Assembly: GCA_900754275.1 (NCBI GenBank) | Contig: CAAECF010000021.1 | Coordinates: 1 to 26,406, forward strand | DNA from: an uncultured Collinsella sp. | GTDB lineage: Bacteria > Actinomycetota > Coriobacteriia > Coriobacteriales > Coriobacteriaceae | Reading direction: 5' to 3' | DNA: 26,406 nucleotides | Shown here: one piece after another, positions 1 through 6,617 of the stretch | How the letters are laid out: the number at the start of each line of letters is the position of its first letter | Position numbering within the stretch: position 1 is the first letter of the stretch | The notes under the pieces: model-generated | The model's input: the letters and a program-made list of their open reading frames with translations, nothing else | Told to the model about the DNA's origin: nothing | Databases searched by the model: none | Position numbers and translations under genes: made by a program

Positions 1-2145
1 GCAGCGGTTGCCGGTGATAAAGCGCCTGCCGCCGCCAAAGTCGTTGACGGTGAGCTGGCAGTTGTTGGAACAGCGACCGCAGCGGACATGCTTTTGCGTC
101 ACGGTGAGGTGCGCGATATCCTCAGCCGAAAGGATGGTCGAGGTGCCGTCGGCGCCGGCGCGATCGCGGGCGAGCAGGGCCGCACCGTAGGCGCCCATGC
201 AGCCGGCGATGTCGGGGCGCACGGCATGCACGCCGGTGAGCTGCTCAAACGCGCGCAGCGTGGCATCGGACATAAAGGTGCCACCCTGGACGATCACCTG
301 ACTGCCGATCTCCTTGGGGTCGCGCAGCTTAATGACCTTGAACAGGGCATTCTTGATGACAGAATAGGACAGGCCGGCAGCGATGTCGCCCACCGTGGCG
401 CCTTCCTTTTGCGCCTGCTTAACGCGCGAGTTCATAAAGACCGTGCAGCGGCTGCCCAGGTCGACGGGGGCCTTGGCATGGATGGCGGCGTCGGCGAACG
501 CGCGCACGTCCATGTTCATAGAGACGGCGAAGCTCTCGATAAAGCTGCCGCAGCCCGACGAGCAGGCCTCATTGAGCATGATGTGCTCGATGACGCCGTC
601 CTTGACGCGCAGGCACTTCATGTCCTGGCCGCCAATGTCCAGAATGAACTCGACGCCGGGCAGGAATGCCTTGGCGCCGCGCAGGTGCGCGACGGTCTCG
701 ATCTCGCCGGAGTCGGCCTTGAGGGCCTCGATGAGCAGCGCCTCGCCGTAGCCCGTGGTGGTCACGTGGCCGATGGTGCAGCCGGCGGGGATGTGGTTGT
801 AGAAATCGGCCATGATGACCTTGGCCGTGCCCAGGATATCGCCGTTGTTGTTGCCGTACCAGGTGTGCAGCAGCTGACCGTCCTCGCCCACGAGCGCGGC
901 TTTCATGGTGGTGGAGCCGGCGTCGATGCCAATGAACACGCGGCCGGTGTAGCCGTCGAGCTTGCCCTTGGGGACGACCTCGGTGTCGTGGCGACCCTTG
1001 AACTCGGCAAAGTCCTCGTCGGTGGCAAAGAGCGGATCCAGGCGCTCGACCTCGGCACCCTGCGTGTCGCCCAAGCTGTCGATGGCCTCGATGAGCTGTG
1101 GGAACGTGCTGAGCTTGTTGGACTCGTGCGCCATGGCGGCGCCGCTCGCTACAAACAGGTGGGCGTTTTGGGGCACGATACGGTGCTCCTCGTCCAGGTT
1201 GAGCGTGAGGTAGAAGCGGTGGCGCAGCTCGGAGAGATACTGCAGCGGGCCGCCCAGGAAGGCGACGTTGCCGCGGATGGGGCGGCCGCACGCCAGGCCC
1301 GAGATGGTCTGGGTCACGACGGCCTGGAAGATGGAGGCGGCCACGTCTTCGGGACGGGCACCCTCGTTGAGCAGCGGCTGGACGTCGGTCTTGGCAAAGA
1401 CGCCGCAGCGGCTGGCGATGGGATAGATGGTGGTGGCGTTGGCCGCGAGCTCGTTGAGGCCGCTCGCGTCGGTGTGCAGCAGGGTTGCCATCTGGTCGAT
1501 GAAGGCGCCCGTACCGCCGGCGCAGGTGCCGTTCATGCGCTGCTCGATGCCGTTGTCGAAGTAGATGATCTTGGCGTCCTCGCCGCCCAGCTCGATGGCG
1601 ACGTCGGTGGCCGGGATGAGGGTCTCGACGGCACGTTTGCTGGCGATGACTTCCTGGACAAACTCCAGGTCGAGCCATTGGGAGAGCAGCAGACCGCCCG
1701 AACCGGTGATGGCGCAGGTCATTTGGGCAGCCGGCAGCACAGTCGCAGCACCCTCGAACAGGTCGCGGGCGCAGGCACGGACGTCGGTGTGGTGGCGCTG
1801 GTACTTGGCGTAGACGATCTGGTTGTCATCGTTGAGCACGGCGAGCTTAACGGTGGTGGAGCCCACGTCGATGCCCAGGTGCAGGTTGCCACGAGCGTTC
1901 TCGGGGTTGAAGATCGCGCCTTCGGGGGCGTGGGCGGCGGTGGCGGTTACGGACTCGGCAACGTTGGGCGTGGCTGCGTCAGCGGTGAGCGTCTCCCCTG
2001 CCGCGTTCTTGGCATCGGCAACTGCCTCGGCAACTTTCTCGGCAGCCGCGGTCGCGGCCTTCTGCGCGGCGTCCACCACGGCGGGCGCGGCCTCGCGTGC
2101 GGCAGCGACCATACGATCCTTGATGCCCTCGACGAGTTTGCTCAT
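1..2145 (-). CDS. Acyl-CoA dehydratase activase-related protein with two BadF/BadG-type ATPase domains (3' end outside window)
   Basis: The reading frame is open for 715 codons from the ATG at 2145 to the window edge. Family members of this type (activators of 2-hydroxyacyl-CoA dehydratases, fused to a DUF2229-like region) use ATP to inject an electron into a [4Fe-4S] dehydratase. There are two ASKHA ATPase domains: one from about residue 88 (GIDVGSTTVK at 91-100), one from about 404 (GIDAGSTTMK at 406-415). Each keeps the cysteine pair that would bridge a 4Fe-4S cluster: C208/C247 in the first, C528/C567 in the second. A further cluster, CGRCSNNC at 689-696, begins the C-terminal region before the cut. 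Unusually, about 85 residues precede the first domain, largely an Ala-rich helix-forming stretch (10-75). The start has an AGGAGAG ribosome site and lies 11 bp after the TetR stop, so the two genes look co-transcribed. Substrate is unknown, and no dehydratase gene is visible here. Confidence 0.9.
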   Translation of the reverse strand, partial: MSKLVEGIKDRMVAAAREAAPAVVDAAQKAATAAAEKVAEAVADAKNAAGETLTADAATPNVAESVTATAAHAPEGAIFNPENARGNLHLGIDVGSTTVKLAVLNDDNQIVYAKYQRHHTDVRACARDLFEGAATVLPAAQMTCAITGSGGLLLSQWLDLEFVQEVIASKRAVETLIPATDVAIELGGEDAKIIYFDNGIEQRMNGTCAGGTGAFIDQMATLLHTDASGLNELAANATTIYPIASRCGVFAKTDVQPLLNEGARPEDVAASIFQAVVTQTISGLACGRPIRGNVAFLGGPLQYLSELRHRFYLTLNLDEEHRIVPQNAHLFVASGAAMAHESNKLSTFPQLIEAIDSLGDTQGAEVERLDPLFATDEDFAEFKGRHDTEVVPKGKLDGYTGRVFIGIDAGSTTMKAALVGEDGQLLHTWYGNNNGDILGTAKVIMADFYNHIPAGCTIGHVTTTGYGEALLIEALKADSGEIETVAHLRGAKAFLPGVEFILDIGGQDMKCLRVKDGVIEHIMLNEACSSGCGSFIESFAVSMNMDVRAFADAAIHAKAPVDLGSRCTVFMNSRVKQAQKEGATVGDIAAGLSYSVIKNALFKVIKLRDPKEIGSQVIVQGGTFMSDATLRAFEQLTGVHAVRPDIAGCMGAYGAALLARDRAGADGTSTILSAEDIAHLTVTQKHVRCGRCSNNCQLTVNDFGGGRRFITGNRC

Positions 2146-2156
2146 TGTCTCTCCTC

Positions 2157-2867
2157 TTAGTTGTTGGACTCGACGGTTGCGGCGGTGTCGGCCGCGTCCT
2201 CGAGCTGCAAGTTCAATAGCTTCATGCCGTATTCCGGCACGTTGATATCGATGGGTTGGCCATACAGGTCACCAGGGCGCACAAAAGCGAGCACCGTCAT
2301 AATGCGCGCCATGGCCTCGGGCGATTCGGTGAGCCCACGCTCAAACCAGCGCTGAATCATGCCGACCTCGGCGCTCACGACGTAGGTGACGTAGTAGTCA
2401 AAGAACGTGCCCAGCGCCAGGCCCAAAATGCCCGTCTGCGCACGCGGCACCACAGCCTCACGCGCGGTGTCGATGATCCTTTTAATGAAGGCCTGGTCGC
2501 CGCCCGGACCCAGCAGCGCACCGATTAAGTCGCGGTTGGCCGCAAGATAGCGCAGCAGTTCAACCGAACCGGGCGCCGGCTCGAGTTCATCGATGTTGTG
2601 GTAGAGATCGGGCAGCTGAGCTGCGGTGATGAGCTCAATGCGTTCACGGATCTCGGCCAGCAAGCCGTCCTCGATTTGATTGATGAAGTCGGGGATATCG
2701 CGGTAGTGCGAATAGAACGTGCGGCGCGTAAGGCCGGCGCGCTCGGTGAGCGACGCGACATTAATGCGCGAAAGGTCGCCGCTTTCGGCAAGCTCGCTGG
2801 CAAGTGCCTGGCGAAGGGCACGCTGCGAGCGAAGGGACCGGCGATCGCATTTCTCGAGCTGGGACAA
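2157..2867 (-). CDS. TetR/AcrR-family transcriptional regulator (TTG start)
   Basis: A 236-aa protein with an N-terminal helix-turn-helix around residues 37-57 (VASLTERAGLTRRTFYSHY) and a C-terminal ligand/dimer domain. Its pattern (two long helices ending in MIQRWFERGLTESPEAMA) resembles the DhaS-like TetR_C_8 group; that sub-assignment is tentative. The start is TTG at 2867: it follows a strong AAGGAGGA ribosome site by four bases, and an in-frame TAA lies just upstream, so no longer form is possible. It is the first gene of a two-gene unit with the acyl-CoA dehydratase activase, which it probably controls together with itself. The upstream 60 bp contain a perfect palindrome suitable as its operator. 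Confidence 0.9.
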   Translation of the reverse strand: MSQLEKCDRRSLRSQRALRQALASELAESGDLSRINVASLTERAGLTRRTFYSHYRDIPDFINQIEDGLLAEIRERIELITAAQLPDLYHNIDELEPAPGSVELLRYLAANRDLIGALLGPGGDQAFIKRIIDTAREAVVPRAQTGILGLALGTFFDYYVTYVVSAEVGMIQRWFERGLTESPEAMARIMTVLAFVRPGDLYGQPIDINVPEYGMKLLNLQLEDAADTAATVESNN

Positions 2868-2892
2868 GCGTCCTCCTTGTTACTCAGCCTGT

Positions 2893-2933
2893 GCGCTATT
2901 GCACAGTGCGAGTATTATTGCACACCGTGTGCA
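2893..2933 (-). promoter_or_regulatory. Candidate operator of the TetR-activase unit
   Basis: A perfect 15-bp palindrome, TGCACACCGTGTGCA, lies at 2919-2933. A second, related element lies next to it: ATTGCACAGTGCGAGT at 2898-2913, which shares ATTGCACA with the palindrome's left edge (ATTGCACACC). The pair ends 25-70 bp upstream of the TTG start, where a TetR autoregulatory operator is expected. Binding is inferred from position and symmetry only. Confidence 0.5.
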
Positions 2934-2957
2934 TCAACACGTAAAGGCAATATTTGG

Positions 2958-2990
2958 AATGTGACGAGGGGGCAGTCCCTTTGTCACATT
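2958..2990 (-). terminator. Hairpin overlapping the HAD stop codon (possible terminator or hairpin repeat)
   Basis: The arms AATGTGAC (2958-2965) and GTCACATT (2983-2990) pair perfectly, and the interior GAGGG/CCCT extends the stem around a short loop. On the minus strand the structure begins inside the TAA stop of the HAD gene. There is no clear U-run after it, so it may be a stabilising or REP-like hairpin and not a classic intrinsic terminator. Its core CAGTCCCTTT resembles the CTGTCCCTTT core of the hairpins at 11985, 21847 and 23085. Confidence 0.5.
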
Positions 2991-3852
2991 ATTCGATGAT
3001 GGTGCGGGAGCTCTGCTTATGCATGGTGGCGAGCATGTGTTTGGGGACGGCGTGGACCATGCAGCTGCCGATAGTTGCGCTCGCGGCGACCTTGGCTGCA
3101 TCGCTAGCGTTTTTGGTCGCGTAGCTGTGGCGGAAACGCTTGAGCATGGCGATGTCGTTTCCGCCGTCGCCATAAACCGCGACCTCGTCCTCGGCAATGC
3201 CGTAGTAGCCCGCCAGCCAAGCCACACTCTCGCCCTTGTTACACGCCACGTCCGTGATCTCGAACATCACCGGATCGAACGGCGCGTTGACCACACGGTC
3301 CGAGCGCTCGGCAAGATACGCCTTAAGGTCGCGCTCCAGCTCGGGCGAGGTCACGCGACAATTGATCTTGCATACATCGTGGCGCAGGATGTCACCGATC
3401 GACTGGTCGAAATACTGCTCCTCGTGATACCCGCCGCGCGCACGCATGCCGCGCATCACGATGCGCTTGATGGGACTGTCCTTTTTAAAGCCCGCCTGAT
3501 GCATCTCGAACGAACCGCTCGAGTACATGCCATCGGGCGTGGAACAATCAAAGCAAATGTCCGGGAACGCCTTGAGCAGTTCCTCAGTGACCTGCGGATC
3601 GATGGTCCAAGTCTTGAGCACCTCGCCATGGCTGTCGCGCACGATGGATCCATTGGAGCAGCAGGCGTCAAGCGCCAAGCCCGTAAAGCCATGCTCGCCG
3701 ATCGGCAACGTCGAGCGTCCAGTCGCGGGAACCACGTGCAGGCCAGCCTCAGTCAGCTCGCGAATGGCGCGGCGGATGGTCCCATCCGCCTCGTGCAGGG
3801 CGTTCAGCAGCGTTCCGTCTAAGTCACTCGCGAACATCTTGATCATGGACAT
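2989..3852 (-). CDS. Cof-type HAD-superfamily sugar-phosphate phosphatase
   Basis: A 287-aa soluble hydrolase. Motif I is SDLDGTLLN (residues 9-17) with the nucleophile/acid Asp pair. A threonine-containing motif II is seen at PATGRS (42-47). Motif IV is YGDGGNDIAML near residue 240. The mid-protein insertion between motifs places it in the Cof/YidA (type IIB cap) group, which dephosphorylates sugar phosphates or flavin precursors; the substrate cannot be read from sequence. The frame extends 29 codons further upstream, but the ATG at 3852 has a GAAGGAG ribosome site four bases away, and the HAD fold starts right there; the ATG at 3846 is an alternative. The start and ribosome site lie inside one arm of a perfect 21-bp inverted repeat. 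It is 109 bp downstream of the MFS gene on the same strand. Confidence 0.9.
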   Translation of the reverse strand: MSMIKMFASDLDGTLLNALHEADGTIRRAIRELTEAGLHVVPATGRSTLPIGEHGFTGLALDACCSNGSIVRDSHGEVLKTWTIDPQVTEELLKAFPDICFDCSTPDGMYSSGSFEMHQAGFKKDSPIKRIVMRGMRARGGYHEEQYFDQSIGDILRHDVCKINCRVTSPELERDLKAYLAERSDRVVNAPFDPVMFEITDVACNKGESVAWLAGYYGIAEDEVAVYGDGGNDIAMLKRFRHSYATKNASDAAKVAASATIGSCMVHAVPKHMLATMHKQSSRTIIE

Positions 3853-3900
3853 GCCTCTCCTTCGTCTGCCCGATATTGTAGACGAAGGAGAGGCATGTCC
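3847..3900. repeat. Perfect 21-bp inverted repeat around the HAD gene start
   Basis: Positions 3847-3867 and 3880-3900 are exact reverse complements, separated by 12 bases. On the minus strand the 3' arm carries the GAAGGAG ribosome site and ATG of the HAD gene. The spacer plus the adjoining arm base contains TACAAT (3875-3880), a good -10 hexamer, with TTGGAC 16 bases upstream as a weak -35. If transcription starts inside the spacer, the mRNA lacks the 5' arm. If it comes from upstream, both ribosome site and start codon are locked in a hairpin. Confidence 0.85.
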
Positions 3901-3961
3901 AAACAATGCCGTCCCGGCGCGGCGTACCACCGCCTTCACAAATTCACGGTGCCCCAGCGCG

Positions 3962-5224
3962 TTAAGACAATCGCCGCAATCGATTTTTCAGCCGATAAAA
4001 CAGAGCCGTCGTCAACGTCAGCACCGCCAACATGGCTGCGAATACAATCGCCGGTGTCCATCGATCATATGCAACCCCGTACGTCAATTGGCCGATAGGT
4101 ATTGCGCAGGAAAGGACCATGTAAACGACCGAAAGCACTTTTCCGCAGAGCTCAGTCGGCGCTGCCCGCTGAACAAACGCGATAATTTCAACCGACGCAA
4201 TGCTCGCCCACACCATGACCCATGCCGAACCAACCACAAACACGGTGAGCATGCATGCATCTGCGCCGAACAGTAGCGTGACAATGATCGGTGCGACTCC
4301 AAAACAGATCATCGCAACATATCGACATATGCCATTGAAAGAAAAACGATGCGGCCAAATGCCGACCAAGCCACTGCCGGCAAGACCACCCAAGCCCATA
4401 GCCACCTCAACTATCCCAACGCAGGACGATTGCATGCCGAGATGCTTTGTAACAATAATGGGAGCGCCAATCATTAGCCCAACCAACGCAAGGTTCAAAA
4501 CTGCCGCAAGCAAAATCACAGCGACCAATAATGCATTTTGCAACAGATACCGAATCGACTCCCGAAAATCGTTTCGGCATGTCGTACGAGTCGCGCCGTC
4601 TCCCATCGTTTCAAATGAGGCATTTTGCTTGAGCGCGCCCCCAAACAAGAGAGCTGAAATCGCAAACGCCACCGACGCGGTTGTGCAAAGAGCATCGATG
4701 CCAAAGTACCCATAGACTGCCGTCCCGACCACAGGGCCCAAGATATTGCTCACCATGGTCATCTGCGAAACCAATGCAGTGGCCCGCTCAACCTTCTCTT
4801 CACCCGCCATGCGCACCGTCTCAATTTGGAGCATTGGCTTCAGCAGCGATTGAGAACCATATTGAACACAAAGTATCGCTACTACGACGACCGCAAGAGG
4901 CAATGAGTGCTTCATGGGGATAGACAGCAGTGATGCAGTCATCAGAGCAATGCCGAGGGACACGAGGACCTCGCGATGTCTTCCCCTATCCGCCAAGATT
5001 CCGCCAACCGGAGTTGCAAGTACGCCGGGTATGAACGCTATCGCCGCGACGACGCCATATAACGTTGACGATCCACTGCGATCGAACAAGTAAAGTGGAT
5101 ACGCAAAGCACAGCGCCGACAGCATCGAATACGTGCACAGCTGCGCAACCAGAAGTTCCGCGAGCCTGATTGACCGCACTGTTTTTGATTTCAACGAGAC
5201 ACCGACGTCTCTCAGCCCAGCCAT
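3962..5224 (-). CDS. Major facilitator superfamily transporter (probable drug/efflux permease)
   Basis: A 420-aa polytopic membrane protein with about twelve hydrophobic segments. The cytoplasmic loop motif GGILADRGRHREV, between the second and third segments, matches the MFS motif A (GxLaDrxGrrr). Its general shape is that of the MFS_1/MFS_3 efflux type, such as macrolide or multidrug permeases; the substrate is unknown. The frame is open to 5302, but that form would run through both operator-like palindromes. The ATG at 5224 follows a GGGGGTGGG ribosome site and fits the usual N-terminus (charged segment, then the first helix). It lies 100 bp downstream of a TetR gene on the same strand. 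Base composition is nearer 45-52% GC in sampled lines, lower than the flanking genes, suggesting acquisition of the TetR/MFS pair by transfer. Confidence 0.88.
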   Translation of the reverse strand: MAGLRDVGVSLKSKTVRSIRLAELLVAQLCTYSMLSALCFAYPLYLFDRSGSSTLYGVVAAIAFIPGVLATPVGGILADRGRHREVLVSLGIALMTASLLSIPMKHSLPLAVVVVAILCVQYGSQSLLKPMLQIETVRMAGEEKVERATALVSQMTMVSNILGPVVGTAVYGYFGIDALCTTASVAFAISALLFGGALKQNASFETMGDGATRTTCRNDFRESIRYLLQNALLVAVILLAAVLNLALVGLMIGAPIIVTKHLGMQSSCVGIVEVAMGLGGLAGSGLVGIWPHRFSFNGICRYVAMICFGVAPIIVTLLFGADACMLTVFVVGSAWVMVWASIASVEIIAFVQRAAPTELCGKVLSVVYMVLSCAIPIGQLTYGVAYDRWTPAIVFAAMLAVLTLTTALFYRLKNRLRRLS

Positions 5225-5238
5225 AAGCCCACCCCCTA

Positions 5239-5258
5239 TACATACCACTAGTATGTAT
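5239..5258 (-). promoter_or_regulatory. TetR-type operator-like palindrome, proximal copy
   Basis: TACATACCACTAGTATGTAT has 8-bp arms (ATACATAC/GTATGTAT) around five bases. It lies 15 bp upstream of the MFS start and matches the distal copy at 5304-5323 in 16 of 20 positions. It is the likely binding site of the adjacent TetR protein. Confidence 0.65.
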
Positions 5259-5303
5259 TTAATGACTTGAAAAGGGCAGCCGTGGCTACCCTCACAAATC
5301 AAT

Positions 5304-5323
5304 TACATACCGTTGGTATCTAT
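5304..5323 (-). promoter_or_regulatory. TetR-type operator-like palindrome, distal copy
   Basis: TACATACCGTTGGTATCTAT contains the palindrome ATACC-GTT-GGTAT. It sits immediately after the stop codon of the TetR gene (5325) and before the MFS promoter region, 65 bp from the proximal copy. The conserved frame of both copies is TACATACC-N4-GTAT-N-TAT. Confidence 0.65.
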
Positions 5324-5324
5324 A

Positions 5325-5987
5325 TTACCACCCGGCGCGGTCCCATACGCCCCAAATCTGCGCCGTTGTCTGAAGCACTTCATTACCCAAATCGAGCCCC
5401 ACCGCGGCAGCCATCTGCGCCAAACATTGTGCGCGAGCGAGCATTCGCTCCTTGGGCTCGAGCGGACGGAACAATGGCAGCAGCCAAAGATTCGCCAACA
5501 ACGATACGGCCTCCGCCGCTTCGCGCGGGCATTCGCACGCAATGGAGCCGTCGGCGATGCCCTCCTCGATCACTGGCAAGAGACAGCCATCGGCCGACTC
5601 GTCAAATGAGCCCTGGTACTGCATCGCCAGTAGGCGCGAGCTTTTTACCGGATCTGCTGCAGGACGCATACGTGCCCATAGCTCAATTTGTGGAACAACG
5701 GACTCGGGAGCGTACAGTCGCTTGAGCTTTTGGGCTCCGGTCATATTACCGACGCCAAGCATCGAGCGGCGGTGCTCAACAATCGGAGTCATCGCCCGAT
5801 CAAACGCGGCGTTGAAAATCTCTTCTTTGCTCTTGAAGTGATGATAGACAGCGCCCTTGGTCATGCCGTCGAGACGGTCAACGATATCTTGAATACTCGT
5901 CCCCTCATAACCCTGTGCGCAGAATAGCTCCAGTGCCGCGTCGAGAATCTTCGCGACCGTCTCCTCGGGATATTTATTGCGACCCAT
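5325..5987 (-). CDS. TetR/AcrR-family regulator of the adjacent MFS transporter
   Basis: A 220-aa repressor-type protein. The N-terminal DNA-binding domain reads AKILDAALELFCAQGYEGTS, then a helix-turn-helix (IQDIVDRL, MTKGAVYHHFKSKEEIF). The C-terminal half is a variable helical effector domain. The ATG at 5987 puts the HTH at the family's usual distance from the N-terminus and has GGGCGGA upstream. A 12-residue longer form from 6023 has no ribosome site. The MFS gene follows on the same strand with two matching palindromes in between, which supports local repression of the transporter relieved by its substrate. The gene's start region is enclosed by a perfect 12-bp inverted repeat (5995-6048). 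It lies only 74 bp after the P-II gene but is probably an independent unit. Confidence 0.88.
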   Translation of the reverse strand: MGRNKYPEETVAKILDAALELFCAQGYEGTSIQDIVDRLDGMTKGAVYHHFKSKEEIFNAAFDRAMTPIVEHRRSMLGVGNMTGAQKLKRLYAPESVVPQIELWARMRPAADPVKSSRLLAMQYQGSFDESADGCLLPVIEEGIADGSIACECPREAAEAVSLLANLWLLPLFRPLEPKERMLARAQCLAQMAAAVGLDLGNEVLQTTAQIWGVWDRAGW

Positions 5988-5994
5988 AATCCGC

Positions 5995-6048
5995 CCATCC
6001 GCAACGCAAGCCTTGTGCCTCATTGCAGCATTTTAACGTTGCGGATGG
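5995..6048. repeat. Perfect 12-bp inverted repeat around the second TetR start region
   Basis: CCATCCGCAACG (5995-6006) and CGTTGCGGATGG (6037-6048) pair exactly across 30 bases. On the minus strand the second arm runs into the TetR ribosome site, and the loop holds a TAAAAT -10-like hexamer and the upstream ATG at 6023. It could be an operator, a leader hairpin, or a barrier to read-through from the P-II gene. Confidence 0.7.
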
Positions 6049-6061
6049 CAGACGGTCGATT

Positions 6062-6400
6062 CTACACCGCGGCGGGGCCATGTTCGCCGGTGCGAATGCG
6101 GATGACTTCCTCGACCGGCTCGACCCAGATCTTGCCGTCGCCGACGGCGCCGGTGCGGGCGGCATTGCAGATGATGTCGACAATTCCGTCGACATGTTCA
6201 TCGGCGCAGATGAGGGTGAACTGCACCTTAGGGATCGTGTTGACAAGCAACTCGTTGCCGCGCACGTATTCCTTCCAGCCATGCTGCGCGCCGCAGCCCT
6301 GCACCTGGTTGATGGTCATGCCGCGAACATCGGCAGCAAACAGCGCATCTTTAAGAACCTCAAGCTTCTCCTGGCGCACGATAGCCGTAATTTTCTTCAT
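6062..6400 (-). CDS. glnK: P-II family nitrogen regulatory protein
   Basis: A 112-aa protein of standard P-II length with the signature GMTINQVQGCG (27-37), the T-loop (38-54), and the C-terminal ATP/2-oxoglutarate segment TGAVGDGKIWV...VIRIRTGE. P-II trimers sense ATP/ADP and 2-oxoglutarate and dock onto ammonium channels and nitrogen enzymes. Its position directly after the amt gene on the same strand makes it the GlnK-type partner of that channel. Position 51, the tyrosine that is uridylylated or adenylylated in many bacteria, is leucine here (RGNELLV), so control by T-loop Tyr51 modification is not possible. The start ATG at 6400 has GAGAGG nine bases upstream. Confidence 0.95.
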   Translation of the reverse strand: MKKITAIVRQEKLEVLKDALFAADVRGMTINQVQGCGAQHGWKEYVRGNELLVNTIPKVQFTLICADEHVDGIVDIICNAARTGAVGDGKIWVEPVEEVIRIRTGEHGPAAV

Positions 6401-6448
6401 AGTGAATTCCTCTCTTCAATAAAAGAAATGAATTGTCCTTCACATGGC

Positions 6449-6475
6449 ACGGGTTTTCCAGGTGCCGCAAACCAA
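6449..6475. repeat. Partial copy of the hairpin arm next to the nested hairpin element
   Basis: The stretch GGTTTTCCAGGTGCCGCAAA (from 6452) closely resembles GGTTTCCCAAGTGCCGCAGA (from 6515), the left arm of the large hairpin downstream. It also forms its own small GGCAC/GTGCC hairpin. It looks like a decayed half copy of the same element. Confidence 0.4.
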
Positions 6476-6508
6476 CCTCAGAGATCAATAAGTTCAACTG
6501 ACTGGTCT

Positions 6509-6617
6509 TAGCAGGTTTCCCAAGTGCCGCAGATTGCCGTGAAAGAGGAGCGAAGCGTACTTAAGTACGTGAGCGACGATTGAACGGCAAGGTGCGGTGC
6601 TTGGGGAAGCTGCTAAT
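6509..6617. repeat. Nested hairpin element A between amt and the P-II gene
   Basis: The arms 6509-6541 and 6585-6617 pair in about 27 of 33 positions (more with G-U), from TTAGCAG/CTGCTAA at the base to TGCCGT/ACGGCA at the top. Inside them sits a perfect palindrome, CGTACTTAAGTACG. On the minus strand it begins within the amt stop codon, so it may reduce read-through from amt into the P-II gene or protect the amt mRNA 3' end. A related element lies at 22887-22985. Confidence 0.8.

Noticed and set aside
88..2160. 690-aa plus-strand open frame
   Set aside because: It lies antisense to the activase, whose motifs and ribosome site are clear. Long antisense frames are expected in high-GC coding DNA; this one has no recognisable domain.
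3962..5302. Longer MFS start at 5302
   Set aside because: It would translate through both operator-like palindromes and adds a segment without family similarity; 5224 has a good ribosome site.
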